Part shown: one piece after another, positions 10,314-18,876 of the stretch
Layout of the letters: the number at the start of each line of letters is the position of its first letter
Position numbering within the stretch: the stretch's first letter is position 1
Source of the DNA: Arthrobacter cheniae
GTDB lineage: Bacteria; Actinomycetota; Actinomycetes; Actinomycetales; Micrococcaceae
Direction of reading: 5' to 3'
NCBI RefSeq assembly: GCF_003602275.1
Contig: NZ_QZVT01000003.1
Location: 372,001 to 436,000, forward strand
DNA: 64,000 nucleotides
The notes under the pieces: generated by a model
The model's input: only the letters and a program-made list of their open reading frames with translations
Told to the model about the DNA's origin: nothing
The model's database searches: none
Made by a program: the position numbers and the translations under genes

Positions 10314-11012
10314 TCAGCGCGGGCTTGACTCGAGGACCGCTTCGGGCTCGTCCCGGGCGTCCGCGAGGAGCTCATCCCGGGACGAGGCCCGCAGAGGGGC
10401 GGCCCCCCTGACGAGGACGATCACGCGGTCCACACCCACACCGATGACGACGGCTACCGCGATGGCAACCGCGACACCGAGCAGGTGGTTGTGCTGGAAC
10501 CAGGTGCCCGCGACTGCGCCGATACCGACGGAGTAGCCGGCCCACACCGTTCCGGACAGTGCGGTGAGTGCGACGAAGCGCCGCTGCGAATATCCGGTCG
10601 CTCCCGCGGTGAGGTTGACGGCCACCCGGCCGATCGGGATGAACCGCGCCACCAGGATCAACGAGGCCGCCCGCCTCGCGAGCTCCCTGCCAGCCCAGGT
10701 GAAGGACCGCTGCATGCGAGGGCGGCGCATCCACCGGAAGCGGGTGGTGCCGATGCCCCGACCGAGACGGAAGGCGATGTTGTCGCCGAGAAATGCTCCG
10801 AGTGCTGCGACAAGGATCAGTAGCCAGGGGTTCGGCACGCCCTGTGTGATGACGAGGGAGGCGAGACCTACGACGACGGATTCGCTGGGGACCGGTGGGA
10901 AGAACCCGTCCAGGACGCAGCAGGCGAGGACGAGCAGGTACACCCAGGGCTGCTCGGCTGCAGCGAGAACGACGTCGCTGATGCCGTTGGCTGCACTGAT
11001 GATCGCGTCCAT
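10314..11012 (-). CDS. DedA family membrane protein
   Basis: This is a polytopic inner-membrane protein of the DedA/SNARE-associated family, whose members take part in lipid flipping and envelope homeostasis. The 232 residues start MDAIISAANGISDVV, preceded by GGAGGAG. They show the family's re-entrant segment FFPPVPSESVVVGLASLV, then FLGDNIAFRLGR and the second re-entrant region ARFIPIGRVAVNLTAG. Four or five hydrophobic helices are visible, followed by a charged C-terminal tail. A longer reading back to 11213 is unlikely because it lacks hydrophobic or conserved sequence. Its place inside the nucleoside cluster may be incidental. Confidence 0.88.
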   Translation of the reverse strand: MDAIISAANGISDVVLAAAEQPWVYLLVLACCVLDGFFPPVPSESVVVGLASLVITQGVPNPWLLILVAALGAFLGDNIAFRLGRGIGTTRFRWMRRPRMQRSFTWAGRELARRAASLILVARFIPIGRVAVNLTAGATGYSQRRFVALTALSGTVWAGYSVGIGAVAGTWFQHNHLLGVAVAIAVAVVIGVGVDRVIVLVRGAAPLRASSRDELLADARDEPEAVLESSPR

Positions 11013-11212
11013 CCGGAGCTCCTCCGCTCGTCCGCCCCCACCGGGGGCGCTCCGGCGGACGGTGCACGGGGCCCTCGGGATGGGACATGACGCCGGTCTC
11101 CGCTGTTCCGGTCGAACCGCGATTCGCTGCCGTGCGTCTGCCTTCGACGCTACCGGCGGGCCTGCCCGCGAGTCATCGGCCTTGCGGGCGACACATGCGA
11201 CAGCCGGACTCA

Positions 11213-11249
11213 CCCCTGGGGATGAGACCGGCCGCGCATCCCCTAGGGG
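11213..11249. promoter_or_regulatory. Inverted repeat between deoA and dedA
   Basis: The arms CCCCTGGGGATG and CATCCCCTAGGGG are near-perfect inverted repeats around a 12-bp GC-rich centre. It lies 35 bp past the deoA stop and about 200 bp upstream of dedA. It could be a deoA terminator without T tract or an operator. Confidence 0.35.
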
Positions 11250-11283
11250 TTCCCCCTACCCGAGGTGCTTCAGGCGACGCGGC

Positions 11284-12570
11284 CTAGGCGATGCGGTCGA
11301 TGATGAGCTGCTGCGCCGGCCGGGAGCCCTCGGGGGCGATGACAACGGCGTCGGCCAGGGCCTCGCGCGCGCGGTCGAACTTGTCCGGAGTATCCGTGAG
11401 CAGCGTCATGAGCGGCTCTCCCGCCCGGACCTGCGCACCGGGCTTCGCATGCAGGCGGACGCCGGCTCCCGCCTGCACCTGGTCCTCCTTGCGGGCACGG
11501 CCGGCGCCGAGACGCCAGGCTGCTACTCCTACGGCAAGGGCATCCAGGCCCACCAGGACGCCGTCGGCCGGCGCGAGGATGACCTCGGACTCCTTTGCGA
11601 CCGGCAGGGTGGCCCGAGGATCGCCACCCTGCGCCTCGATCATCCGGTTCCAGACGTCCATCGCGCGTCCGTCCTTCAATGCGGCCGCGGGATCGGCACC
11701 GTGCACGCCCGCGCAGGCGAGCATCTCCTCGGCGAGGCGCACAGTGAGCTCGACGACGTCGGACGGTCCCCCACCGGCGAGGACCTCCACCGACTCCTCG
11801 ACCTCGATGGCGTTGCCTGCGGTGAGGCCGAGCGGGGTGCTCATGTCGGTCAGCAGTGCCACGGTGTTGACGCCGGCGTCCTTGCCGAGCGCCACCATCG
11901 TCTCGGCGAGCTCGCGCGCCTGGGCGATGTCCTTCATGAACGCTCCACTGCCCACCTTGACGTCGAGGACGAGGGAGCCGGTTCCCTCGGCGATCTTCTT
12001 GCTCATGATGGAGGACGCAATGAGTGGGATCGCCTCGACCGTGCCGGTGACGTCGCGCAGGGCGTACAGCTTCTTGTCGGCGGGAGCGAGCCCGGCGCCG
12101 GCTGCGCAGATGACCGCGCCGACCTCGGCGAGCTGCCGCATCATGTCCTCGTTGCTGAGCTGGGCCCGCCAGCCCGGGATGGACTCGAGCTTGTCGAGCG
12201 TGCCGCCGGTGTGGCCGAGGCCGCGGCCGGAGAGCTGCGGTACGGCGACGCCGAAGACGGCGACGAGCGGGGCCAGCGGCAGCGTGATCTTGTCGCCGAC
12301 TCCGCCGGTCGAGTGCTTGTCGCTCGTCGGGCGGCCCAGCGAGGAGAAGTCCATGCGCTCCCCCGAGGCGATCATCGCCGCCGTCCAGCGGAAGATCTCG
12401 GTGCGATCCATGCCGTTGAGGAGGATCGCCATATTGAGGGCCGACATCTGCTCGTCGGCGATCGCACCGCGCGTGTAGGCGTCGATGGTCCAGTCGATCT
12501 GTTCGAGCGTGAGCGTCCCGCGGTCGCGTTTGATGCGGATGATGTCGACGGCGTCGAAGGCTTCGGTCAT
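11284..12570 (-). CDS. deoA: Thymidine phosphorylase
   Basis: This enzyme splits thymidine or deoxyuridine with phosphate into base and deoxyribose-1-phosphate. The 428 residues begin MTEAFDAVDIIRIKRDRG and carry the phosphate-binding glycine-rich region KHSTGGVGDKITLPLAPLVA and GGTLDKLESIPG. The C-terminal pyrimidine phosphorylase domain (LHAKPGAQVRAGEPL) closes the protein. The ATG at 12570 has AGGA upstream; a reading extended to 12621 is not supported. It lies downstream of cdd in the same orientation, so uridine and thymidine degradation follow import and deamination. Confidence 0.94.
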   Translation of the reverse strand: MTEAFDAVDIIRIKRDRGTLTLEQIDWTIDAYTRGAIADEQMSALNMAILLNGMDRTEIFRWTAAMIASGERMDFSSLGRPTSDKHSTGGVGDKITLPLAPLVAVFGVAVPQLSGRGLGHTGGTLDKLESIPGWRAQLSNEDMMRQLAEVGAVICAAGAGLAPADKKLYALRDVTGTVEAIPLIASSIMSKKIAEGTGSLVLDVKVGSGAFMKDIAQARELAETMVALGKDAGVNTVALLTDMSTPLGLTAGNAIEVEESVEVLAGGGPSDVVELTVRLAEEMLACAGVHGADPAAALKDGRAMDVWNRMIEAQGGDPRATLPVAKESEVILAPADGVLVGLDALAVGVAAWRLGAGRARKEDQVQAGAGVRLHAKPGAQVRAGEPLMTLLTDTPDKFDRAREALADAVVIAPEGSRPAQQLIIDRIA

Positions 12571-12633
12571 GGAGGATCCTCGGGTTGTTCGGACGATCGG
12601 GCTGCTCGTCGGCGCCGTCACGTGGAGGGAAGG

Positions 12634-12663
12634 GTCAGGACAGGGTCAGGACCGTGTCAGGAC
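12634..12663. repeat. Three GTCAGGAC direct repeats upstream of deoA
   Basis: GTCAGGAC starts at 12634, 12645 and 12656, an exact 11-bp period of one helical turn. The cluster is 64-93 bp upstream of the deoA start, in the 154-bp gap after cdd. On the coding strand it reads GTCCTGAC. Cooperative regulator binding is inferred only from spacing and place. Confidence 0.5.
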
Positions 12664-12724
12664 AGTGGGAAGGGGCGAAGGGCCGATACGAGGGGCACGC
12701 AGCAAGCACGCCGGCGTCCCGAGG

Positions 12725-13120
12725 TCATGCGAGGTGCTGTGGACCGAAGGCATCCGGCAGGACCTCGTCCATCGTGCGGATCCCCCCGACGGTCATCAGC
12801 ACCATGTCGGGAGCGCGGAACTCGTACAGCAGTTGCCGGCAGCGGCCGCAGGGCATGAGCGTGTTGCCCTCCCCGTCGACGCAGCTGAAGGCCCGGATGC
12901 GTCCGCCACCGCTCATCGCGAGGGCACTGACGAGGGCGCACTCGGCGCACAGGGTCAACCCGTAGGATGCGTTCTCCACGTTGCAGCCGGAGATGATCCG
13001 ACCGTCGTCGAGCAGTGCGGCTGCTCCGACGGGAAACTTCGAATAAGGGACGTAGGCGCGTTCCATGGCATCCCTCGCCGTGGCGGCGAGGTCGTCCCAG
13101 GGGATCTGCTGATCGGTCAT
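12725..13120 (-). CDS. cdd: Cytidine deaminase
   Basis: This small tetrameric zinc enzyme converts cytidine or deoxycytidine to uridine or deoxyuridine. The 131 residues show YVPYSKFPVGAAALLDDG, the zinc-site CAE motif in TLCAECALVSAL and the second pair PCGRCRQLL. The start ATG at 13120 has AGGAG nine bases upstream. It sits 11 bp after the second nucleoside permease gene, so it is the first catabolic gene of the uptake operon. Confidence 0.95.
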   Translation of the reverse strand: MTDQQIPWDDLAATARDAMERAYVPYSKFPVGAAALLDDGRIISGCNVENASYGLTLCAECALVSALAMSGGGRIRAFSCVDGEGNTLMPCGRCRQLLYEFRAPDMVLMTVGGIRTMDEVLPDAFGPQHLA

Positions 13121-13131
13121 AGTGAAGACTC

Positions 13132-14424
13132 CTAGCCCTTGATGTAGGGGATGCCGCTGGCTCCCGGCGCCCGTGAACGGCCCACGAGGCCGGCGACGGC
13201 GAAGACCGTCACCACGTAGGGCAGCATGCGCAGGAACTGGTCCGGGACCGGGGTTCCGAGCAGGCTGAGGACATTGGACAGGTTGGTGGCGAAGCCGAAC
13301 AGCAGGGCCGCGAAGAAGGCCCCGATCGGATTCCACCGGCCGAAGATGAGTGCTGCCAGGGCGATGTAGCCCTGGCCCGCCGTCATGTCCCGGCCGAAGC
13401 CGGAGACCGCCACGAGGGTGAAGAAGGAGCCTCCGACACCCGCTACGACGCCGGCGAGAAGCACGTTCAGGAAGCGCATGCGGTTGACGTTGACGCCCAG
13501 GGTGTCAGCCGCCTTCGGGTGCTCGCCCACAGCACGTGTGCGCAGGCCCCAGCGGGAGTGGTAGAGCGCCACGTAGACCGCCGCGACGGCGATGTACATC
13601 AGGTAGCCCACGATGGTCTGCTGGAAGAGGATCGGTCCGATCACCGGGATGTCCGCGAGGAGCGGGATCTCGATCACGGGCAGGCGGGGCGGCGAGTTCC
13701 AGCGCTCGGAGTCCTCACTGAGGACGGCCGAGAACAGGAAACCGGTGAGCCCCGAGACGAGGACGTTGAGGACGACGCCGACGATGACCTGGTTGACCAC
13801 GTACCGGATGCTGAAGACAGCCAGGACGAGGGACACGAGGACTCCTGCGACGGCCGCCGCGAGGAGCCCGACGAGGGCGCTACCCGAGAGGGATGCCGCC
13901 ACTGCTGCTGCGAAGGCGCCGAACAGGAGCTGTCCCTCGATGGCGATGTTGACGACGCCGGACCGCTCACAGAGGACGCCCGAGAGCGAACCGAAGATGA
14001 GCGGGACGGCAAGGGTCACCGACCCCGCGAGGAGCCCGTAGAGGGCGACGTTCGGTGTGCGGGCGCTGCCCACCACCCAGGTCAGGAATGCGACGAGGAA
14101 CAGGACGGCGAAGACCGCCAGGACCCACGTCGGGATCTTCCGCTCGGATCTGGTGCGCAGGATCGCGAGGACCGCCAGTGCCGCCATCGCGAGGGCGGCG
14201 ATCCACCCGATCACGGGAGCGGAGACGACGATCGACGGCAGGACTATCGGATCGTTCTCCTCGGAGAGCCTGAAGGTGACCTCGTTGCCCGGCGCTCCGA
14301 GGGCGAACACGAGGAGGGCGAACAGGGCGACGACCGAGAGGATGACGGGAGTCTTCCAGCTCCGCACGGTCGCATCGCCTGCTCCGTTCTTGCGCTCGTC
14401 GCGAGCGGTGGTTGCTGTACTCAT
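13132..14424 (-). CDS. Nucleoside ABC transporter permease, second subunit
   Basis: This is an inner-membrane permease of the BPD_transp_2 family, paired with the upstream permease in a nucleoside importer of the BmpA-NupABC / RnsBACD kind. The 430 residues contain about nine or ten hydrophobic helices, the conserved GVLCERSGVVNIAIEGQLLF segment, and an EHPKAADTLGVNVNRMRFLN cytoplasmic loop that contacts the ATPase. The ATG overlaps the preceding permease stop in an ATGA arrangement, giving tight coupling. A long reading upstream of this start overlaps the first permease and is not real. Confidence 0.92.
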   Translation of the reverse strand: MSTATTARDERKNGAGDATVRSWKTPVILSVVALFALLVFALGAPGNEVTFRLSEENDPIVLPSIVVSAPVIGWIAALAMAALAVLAILRTRSERKIPTWVLAVFAVLFLVAFLTWVVGSARTPNVALYGLLAGSVTLAVPLIFGSLSGVLCERSGVVNIAIEGQLLFGAFAAAVAASLSGSALVGLLAAAVAGVLVSLVLAVFSIRYVVNQVIVGVVLNVLVSGLTGFLFSAVLSEDSERWNSPPRLPVIEIPLLADIPVIGPILFQQTIVGYLMYIAVAAVYVALYHSRWGLRTRAVGEHPKAADTLGVNVNRMRFLNVLLAGVVAGVGGSFFTLVAVSGFGRDMTAGQGYIALAALIFGRWNPIGAFFAALLFGFATNLSNVLSLLGTPVPDQFLRMLPYVVTVFAVAGLVGRSRAPGASGIPYIKG

Positions 14425-15818
14425 GCTGCTGCTCCGGTCGAGGCTGGCGTGGGGGTCGTGGAGCCGCCCTTCCGGGCGCGCCTGGCGCCGGGAGACGGGA
14501 GGCGGAACAACGCGCGGACGAGCGGCGGCGCTGCGATGAAGAGCACGATCAGCGATTGCACCACGAGGACGATGTCGATGCTGGTACCCGTGGATGCCTG
14601 CATCGCCACTCCACCGGCTCGGAAGGCTCCGAAGAGTATGCCGGCGGCGAAGGTCCCCCAGGGTGAGGACCTGCCGAGGAGTGCCACGGTGATCGCGTCG
14701 AAACCGAAACTCGCGGCGACACCCGAGGTCAGCACCTTCTCGGTACCCGAGACCTGGGCGACGCCGGCAAGGCCCGCGAGCGCCCCTGCAATCGCCATCG
14801 CGAGGATGTAGCCCTTGCTGACGTTGACGCCGGCGGTCCGGGCGGCGCTCGCGTTGGCGCCCACGGCGCGGAGTTCGAAACCGATCGTGGACCGTTCGAG
14901 CAGCCACCAGACGAAGATCGTGGCCAGCACGGCGACGACGAAGCCCCAGTGCAGGCGGAAGGCCGGCCCGAGCAGCGGCGGGTACAGCGCCGTCGCGTCC
15001 AGCTGCGGGCTGATCGGATTGGTGGAGCCCGGACGCTGGAACGCGGGGGTGCTGAGGAAGTAGAGCACCAGGTTCGTCGCGATGTAGTTGAACATGATGG
15101 TGAGGATGACCTCGTGGGCCCCGGTGCGGGCCTTGAGGAGCCCCACCAGGCCCGCCCAGACAGCGCCGCCCACCATACCCGCGAGGATCACCAGCAGCAG
15201 GTGGATACCCGCCGGCAGGTGCAGGGTGAAGCCGATCCAGCCCGCGAAGGTCGCACCGATGAGGATCTGCCCCTGCGCGCCGATGTTGAACAGGCCTGCC
15301 CGGAAGGCGAGTGCCACACCGAGGCCGGCGCAGATGAGCGGTGTGGCAACGGTCAGCGTCTGCGTCAGCGGGTAGATCATCCGGACGAACGAGTCACCCT
15401 CGAAGTTGAACACGGAGCCCTGGAAGAGCGCGAGGTAGGCGCTCGAGGCCGCGGTCCAGGCCGCACCGATCATGTCCTGCGGGCGGCTGAAGAAGTACGA
15501 CGACGTCCGCGCCACGTTTTGGTCGGTCACCGCGATGAGCAACCCGCCCAGGATCAGGGACAGGACCACGGACAGGAAGGCAACCAGCGCGTTACCGGTC
15601 ATGATGCGCTGCATCAGCGTCGATTCCGGAGCCGGACCTGCTCCGAGGGCGGCCGCCGTAGCCGGGACGGCGGGCGGCGGTACCGCCCCGCCTGCCGTCT
15701 CGACCGCGTTCTCGAGGCGCGCCTCGTCCTTGCGTGCCGTGTCCTTCGCATCCCGCCGGGTGAGGGGTGCTTCCCCGTCAGTGGGCGATGGGACCGGCTT
15801 GTCATCCTGCGGTGTCAC
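14421..15818 (-). CDS. Nucleoside ABC transporter permease, first subunit
   Basis: This 465-residue permease is the partner of the downstream subunit. A charged N-terminal extension of about 70 residues (rich in Asp, Arg, Lys and Ala) precedes the first helix, which is longer than usual in the family. The membrane domain shows FRAGLFNIGAQGQILIGATF and the loop AVGANASAARTAGVNVSKGY, which resemble the EAA-type coupling region. The start overlaps the ATPase stop by four bases. Operon order is lipoprotein - ATPase - permease - permease - cdd - deoA. Confidence 0.92.
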   Translation of the reverse strand: MTPQDDKPVPSPTDGEAPLTRRDAKDTARKDEARLENAVETAGGAVPPPAVPATAAALGAGPAPESTLMQRIMTGNALVAFLSVVLSLILGGLLIAVTDQNVARTSSYFFSRPQDMIGAAWTAASSAYLALFQGSVFNFEGDSFVRMIYPLTQTLTVATPLICAGLGVALAFRAGLFNIGAQGQILIGATFAGWIGFTLHLPAGIHLLLVILAGMVGGAVWAGLVGLLKARTGAHEVILTIMFNYIATNLVLYFLSTPAFQRPGSTNPISPQLDATALYPPLLGPAFRLHWGFVVAVLATIFVWWLLERSTIGFELRAVGANASAARTAGVNVSKGYILAMAIAGALAGLAGVAQVSGTEKVLTSGVAASFGFDAITVALLGRSSPWGTFAAGILFGAFRAGGVAMQASTGTSIDIVLVVQSLIVLFIAAPPLVRALFRLPSPGARRARKGGSTTPTPASTGAAA

Positions 15819-17359
15819 AGGTTCCCTCCTTGAACGTCGTGTGCCTGCGCCAGCGCCTCGTCGGCGGGCATACCGGCCATCATGAGGCCCAGGACATCGC
15901 GGGAGACAGTTCCCGGCACGATGCCCATCAGGCGCCCGCGGTACAGCACCGCGATACGGTCCGCGAGCTCCAGGACCTCGTCGAGCTCCGTGGAGACGAT
16001 CATGACCGGAGTGCCGGCGTCGCGCTCTGCCACGATGCGGCGGTGCAGGAACTCGATCGACCCGACGTCGACGCCGCGGGTGGGCTGGGAGGCTATGAAC
16101 AATTTGAGTGGCCGTGAGAACTCGCGGGCCATGACGACCTTCTGCTGGTTACCGCCGGACAGCGTGCCGGCCGCAGAGGACGCGGACTGGGTGCGCACGT
16201 CGAATTCGGCGATCTTCTCCTCGGCGTTCTTGTCGATCGCAGCCCGTGACATGGACAGGCCCTTTGCGAAGGGGGCGCCGTCGTACCGGTTGAGGATCAG
16301 GTTCTCGGCGACCGAGAACGTTCCTACGAGGCCCTCGACGCTCCGGTCCTCTGGGACGAAGCCGACGCCCGCGCGGATGACCTCCTTGACCGAGCGGCCC
16401 ACGAGCTCGTTGCCGCCGAGGGTGATGGATCCTGTGACGTGGTCCTGGAGTCCCATGATGGCCTCGGTGAGTTCCGTCTGGCCGTTGCCCTGCACGCCGG
16501 CGATCGCGAGGATCTCCCCCTCGGCCACGTCGAAGCTGAGTCCGTCGACGACATGCTGGCCGTTGGCGGCCTGGACCGTCAGGTCCCGCACCCTGAAGGT
16601 CACCTCGCCGGGTGTCGACGGCTTCTTGTCCAGCGTCAGGCTGACGGACCGGCCGACCATGAGGGAGGCGAGCTCCGTGGTCGGCGCGCTCGGGTCGGCG
16701 GTGCCGACGACCCTGCCGCGTCGCACGACGGTGATCACGTCCGAGACGGCCTTGACCTCGCGCAGCTTGTGGGAGATGAAGACGATGGACTTCCCGTCCG
16801 CCTTGAGCTGGGCGATGATGCCGAGCAGCTCGTCCGTCTCCCGGGGTGTCAGCACGGCGGTCGGCTCATCGAGGATCAGCACCTCGGCATCGCGCACGAG
16901 GGCCTTGATGATCTCGACGCGCTGCTGGACGCCCACCGGCAGGTCCTCGACGACGGCATCGGGATCGACGTCGAACCCGTACTGGTCGGAGATCCGCCGG
17001 ATGCGCGTCCGTGTCTCCTGCAGGTTGAGCATGCCGCCCGCTTTCGTGGACTCGTTACCCAGAGCGACGTTCTCCGCGACCGTGAAGACCGGCACGAGCA
17101 TGAAGTGCTGGTGCACCATGCCGATACCGGCGGCCATGGCATCCCCGGGACCCTTGAAGGTGACGGGCTTGTCATTGACGAGGATCTCGCCCTCGGTGGG
17201 GTCGTACAGTCCGTAGAGCACGTTCATGAGCGTGGACTTACCGGCCCCGTTCTCGCCGAGCAGGCTGTGGACCTGTCCCGGCAGCACGACGAGATCGATG
17301 TGATCATTGGCGACGAGCGATCCGAAGCGCTTCGTGATACCGATCAGTTCGAGTTTCAC
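15815..17359 (-). CDS. Nucleoside ABC transporter ATP-binding protein (double cassette)
   Basis: This fused ATPase of 514 residues energises the two nucleoside permeases. The first cassette has a complete Walker A (GENGAGKST) and Walker B (VLILDEPTA). The second has a degenerate Walker A (GVQGNGQTELT) but a good signature ([15 protein letters not shown]) and an altered Walker B region (LFIASQPTRGVD), as is usual in this family where only one site is fully active. A strong hairpin in the 176 bp upstream separates it from the binding-protein gene. Confidence 0.93.
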   Translation of the reverse strand: MKLELIGITKRFGSLVANDHIDLVVLPGQVHSLLGENGAGKSTLMNVLYGLYDPTEGEILVNDKPVTFKGPGDAMAAGIGMVHQHFMLVPVFTVAENVALGNESTKAGGMLNLQETRTRIRRISDQYGFDVDPDAVVEDLPVGVQQRVEIIKALVRDAEVLILDEPTAVLTPRETDELLGIIAQLKADGKSIVFISHKLREVKAVSDVITVVRRGRVVGTADPSAPTTELASLMVGRSVSLTLDKKPSTPGEVTFRVRDLTVQAANGQHVVDGLSFDVAEGEILAIAGVQGNGQTELTEAIMGLQDHVTGSITLGGNELVGRSVKEVIRAGVGFVPEDRSVEGLVGTFSVAENLILNRYDGAPFAKGLSMSRAAIDKNAEEKIAEFDVRTQSASSAAGTLSGGNQQKVVMAREFSRPLKLFIASQPTRGVDVGSIEFLHRRIVAERDAGTPVMIVSTELDEVLELADRIAVLYRGRLMGIVPGTVSRDVLGLMMAGMPADEALAQAHDVQGGNL

Positions 17360-17463
17360 AACTCAACCAGCCTGTTCTGTTCTGTTGTCTTCGTGTCGGG
17401 ATCGAGCGGAAGTCAGGTGAAGGATACCGGGTCCCGCTCCGGGGTACCCACCCGGGCAAACGC

Positions 17464-17509
17464 GAACCGCCTTCCTCCCGGCGTGGATCCGCGGGGAGGG
17501 AGGCGGTTC
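17464..17509 (-). terminator. Intra-operon hairpin between binding protein and ATPase genes
   Basis: Sixteen-base arms GAACCGCCTTCCTCCC / GGGAGGGAGGCGGTTC pair with a single wobble around a 14-nt loop. It lies 26 bp past the BMP gene stop. There is only a short T run on the minus strand, so it probably gives partial termination or stabilises the upstream message, raising binding protein over transporter. Confidence 0.7.
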
Positions 17510-17535
17510 AGTGGCGTTGCTGTCCTGCGTCGGGA

Positions 17536-18648
17536 CTACTTGGGGCTTGCAGCCGATTCGACGCTGATGTCGCCCGCGATGATCTGTTCCTTCAGGCCGT
17601 CGAGCGTGGTCTGGAGGTCGGCGGGGACGTTTGCTTCCTGGTCGTGGAACGGAGCGAGCGCTACGCCACCGTTCTCCAGGGTGCCGACGTACGGGGCGTT
17701 GTCGAAGTTACCCTCGACGTCGGTGCTGATGACGTCCTCGACGGCGTCACCCATGAGCTTCATGACCGAGGTGAGGATGAACTCCTCGCCCTTGCCCGCG
17801 GTCTCGTAGCCGTCGGAGTCGACCCAGATCGCCTTCACGTCCTTGCCGCCCGCGTTGGCCTCGATGACGGCGTCCAGCGTGCCGGAACCGACAGGACCGG
17901 CGACCGGCATGATGATGTCCGCGCCCTCGTTGATGAAGTTCTGGGTGTTGGTCTTGCCCGCGGCCGCGTCCTCGAAGTTGCCGACGAACGTGCCGTTCTG
18001 GCTCTCCTTGTCCCAGCCGAGGAGCTGCACGTCGCCGCCGGTCTCCTCGTTGAAGTAGGTGACGCCCTCTGCGAAGCCGTCCATGAAGATGGTGACGGTC
18101 GGGATGTTGACGCCGCCGAAGGTCGCCACCTTGCCGGTCTCGCTCGTCGCCGCTGCGGCGTAGCCGGCGAGGAACGCGGCCTGCGCCGTGTCGTAGATGA
18201 TCGGCTTGACGTTCGGCAGGTCGATCGAGTTGTCGTCCACGATCGCGAAGTTGGAATCGACGTTCGCCTCGGCCGCGGCCTTGGTGGTGTCGGCGAGCAG
18301 GAAGCCCACGGTGACGGTGAGGTTGCAGCCGGCCTGGACCATCTGGTCGACGTTCGGGCCGAAGTCGGTCTCGGCCTGCGACTCCGCCTGGTTGATCTGG
18401 ATGCCGAGGTCCGTCTCGGCCTTCTTCAGGCCCTCATAGCTCGACTGGTTGAACGAACGGTCGTCGAACCCGCCGGAGTCGGAGACGATGCAACCGAGGT
18501 AGTCGGTGCCGGCCTCGGCGCTTGCGCCACCTCCGGACGAGTCCTCCGCCGGCGGCGCACCGCAGCCGGAGAGGACGAGGGCCGAGACGCCGAGGACGGC
18601 GGCGGACAGGCCTGTGCCGCGCGAAATTTTGCGCAGTGAATTCTTCAA
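17536..18648 (-). CDS. BMP/PnrA-type nucleoside-binding lipoprotein
   Basis: This is the solute-binding lipoprotein of the nucleoside importer. The start is chosen at TTG 18648, four bases after a perfect GGAGG; it gives a compact signal peptide (LKNSLRKISRGTGLSAAVLG, then LSGC lipobox). An ATG at 18711 would add a non-signal-like head. The mature protein has YLGCIVSDSGGFDDRSFNQS, VTVGFLLADTTKAAAEAN and KAIWVDSDGYETAG, typical of the BMP family that binds purine or pyrimidine nucleosides. It is the first gene of the uptake operon. Confidence 0.92.
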   Translation of the reverse strand: MKNSLRKISRGTGLSAAVLGVSALVLSGCGAPPAEDSSGGGASAEAGTDYLGCIVSDSGGFDDRSFNQSSYEGLKKAETDLGIQINQAESQAETDFGPNVDQMVQAGCNLTVTVGFLLADTTKAAAEANVDSNFAIVDDNSIDLPNVKPIIYDTAQAAFLAGYAAAATSETGKVATFGGVNIPTVTIFMDGFAEGVTYFNEETGGDVQLLGWDKESQNGTFVGNFEDAAAGKTNTQNFINEGADIIMPVAGPVGSGTLDAVIEANAGGKDVKAIWVDSDGYETAGKGEEFILTSVMKLMGDAVEDVISTDVEGNFDNAPYVGTLENGGVALAPFHDQEANVPADLQTTLDGLKEQIIAGDISVESAASPK

Positions 18649-18876
18649 AATGCCTCCAGGAAAGAAATGCGCCACGGGGACGAATACCAGTGAGTGTCCA
18701 TCACGGTTCACGATTGATCCGAGGCTCTGTTTTCACTGAAAGACCGTGGCGCCGCGACACCGTCGGTGCAGCACGTATGCGAATATCCTAAGGGCCAAGT
18801 GATGGGGAACACTACACGGGCCGTAGGCGGGCATCGATCGTTCGGATTTCGTTATGCACAGGCGGCTGCCGAAGCC

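Noticed and set aside
13121-13336. N-terminal extension of cytidine deaminase to 203 residues
   Set aside because: The extra part is antisense-frame sequence of the permease gene; ATG 13120 with AGGAG gives the normal 131-residue enzyme.
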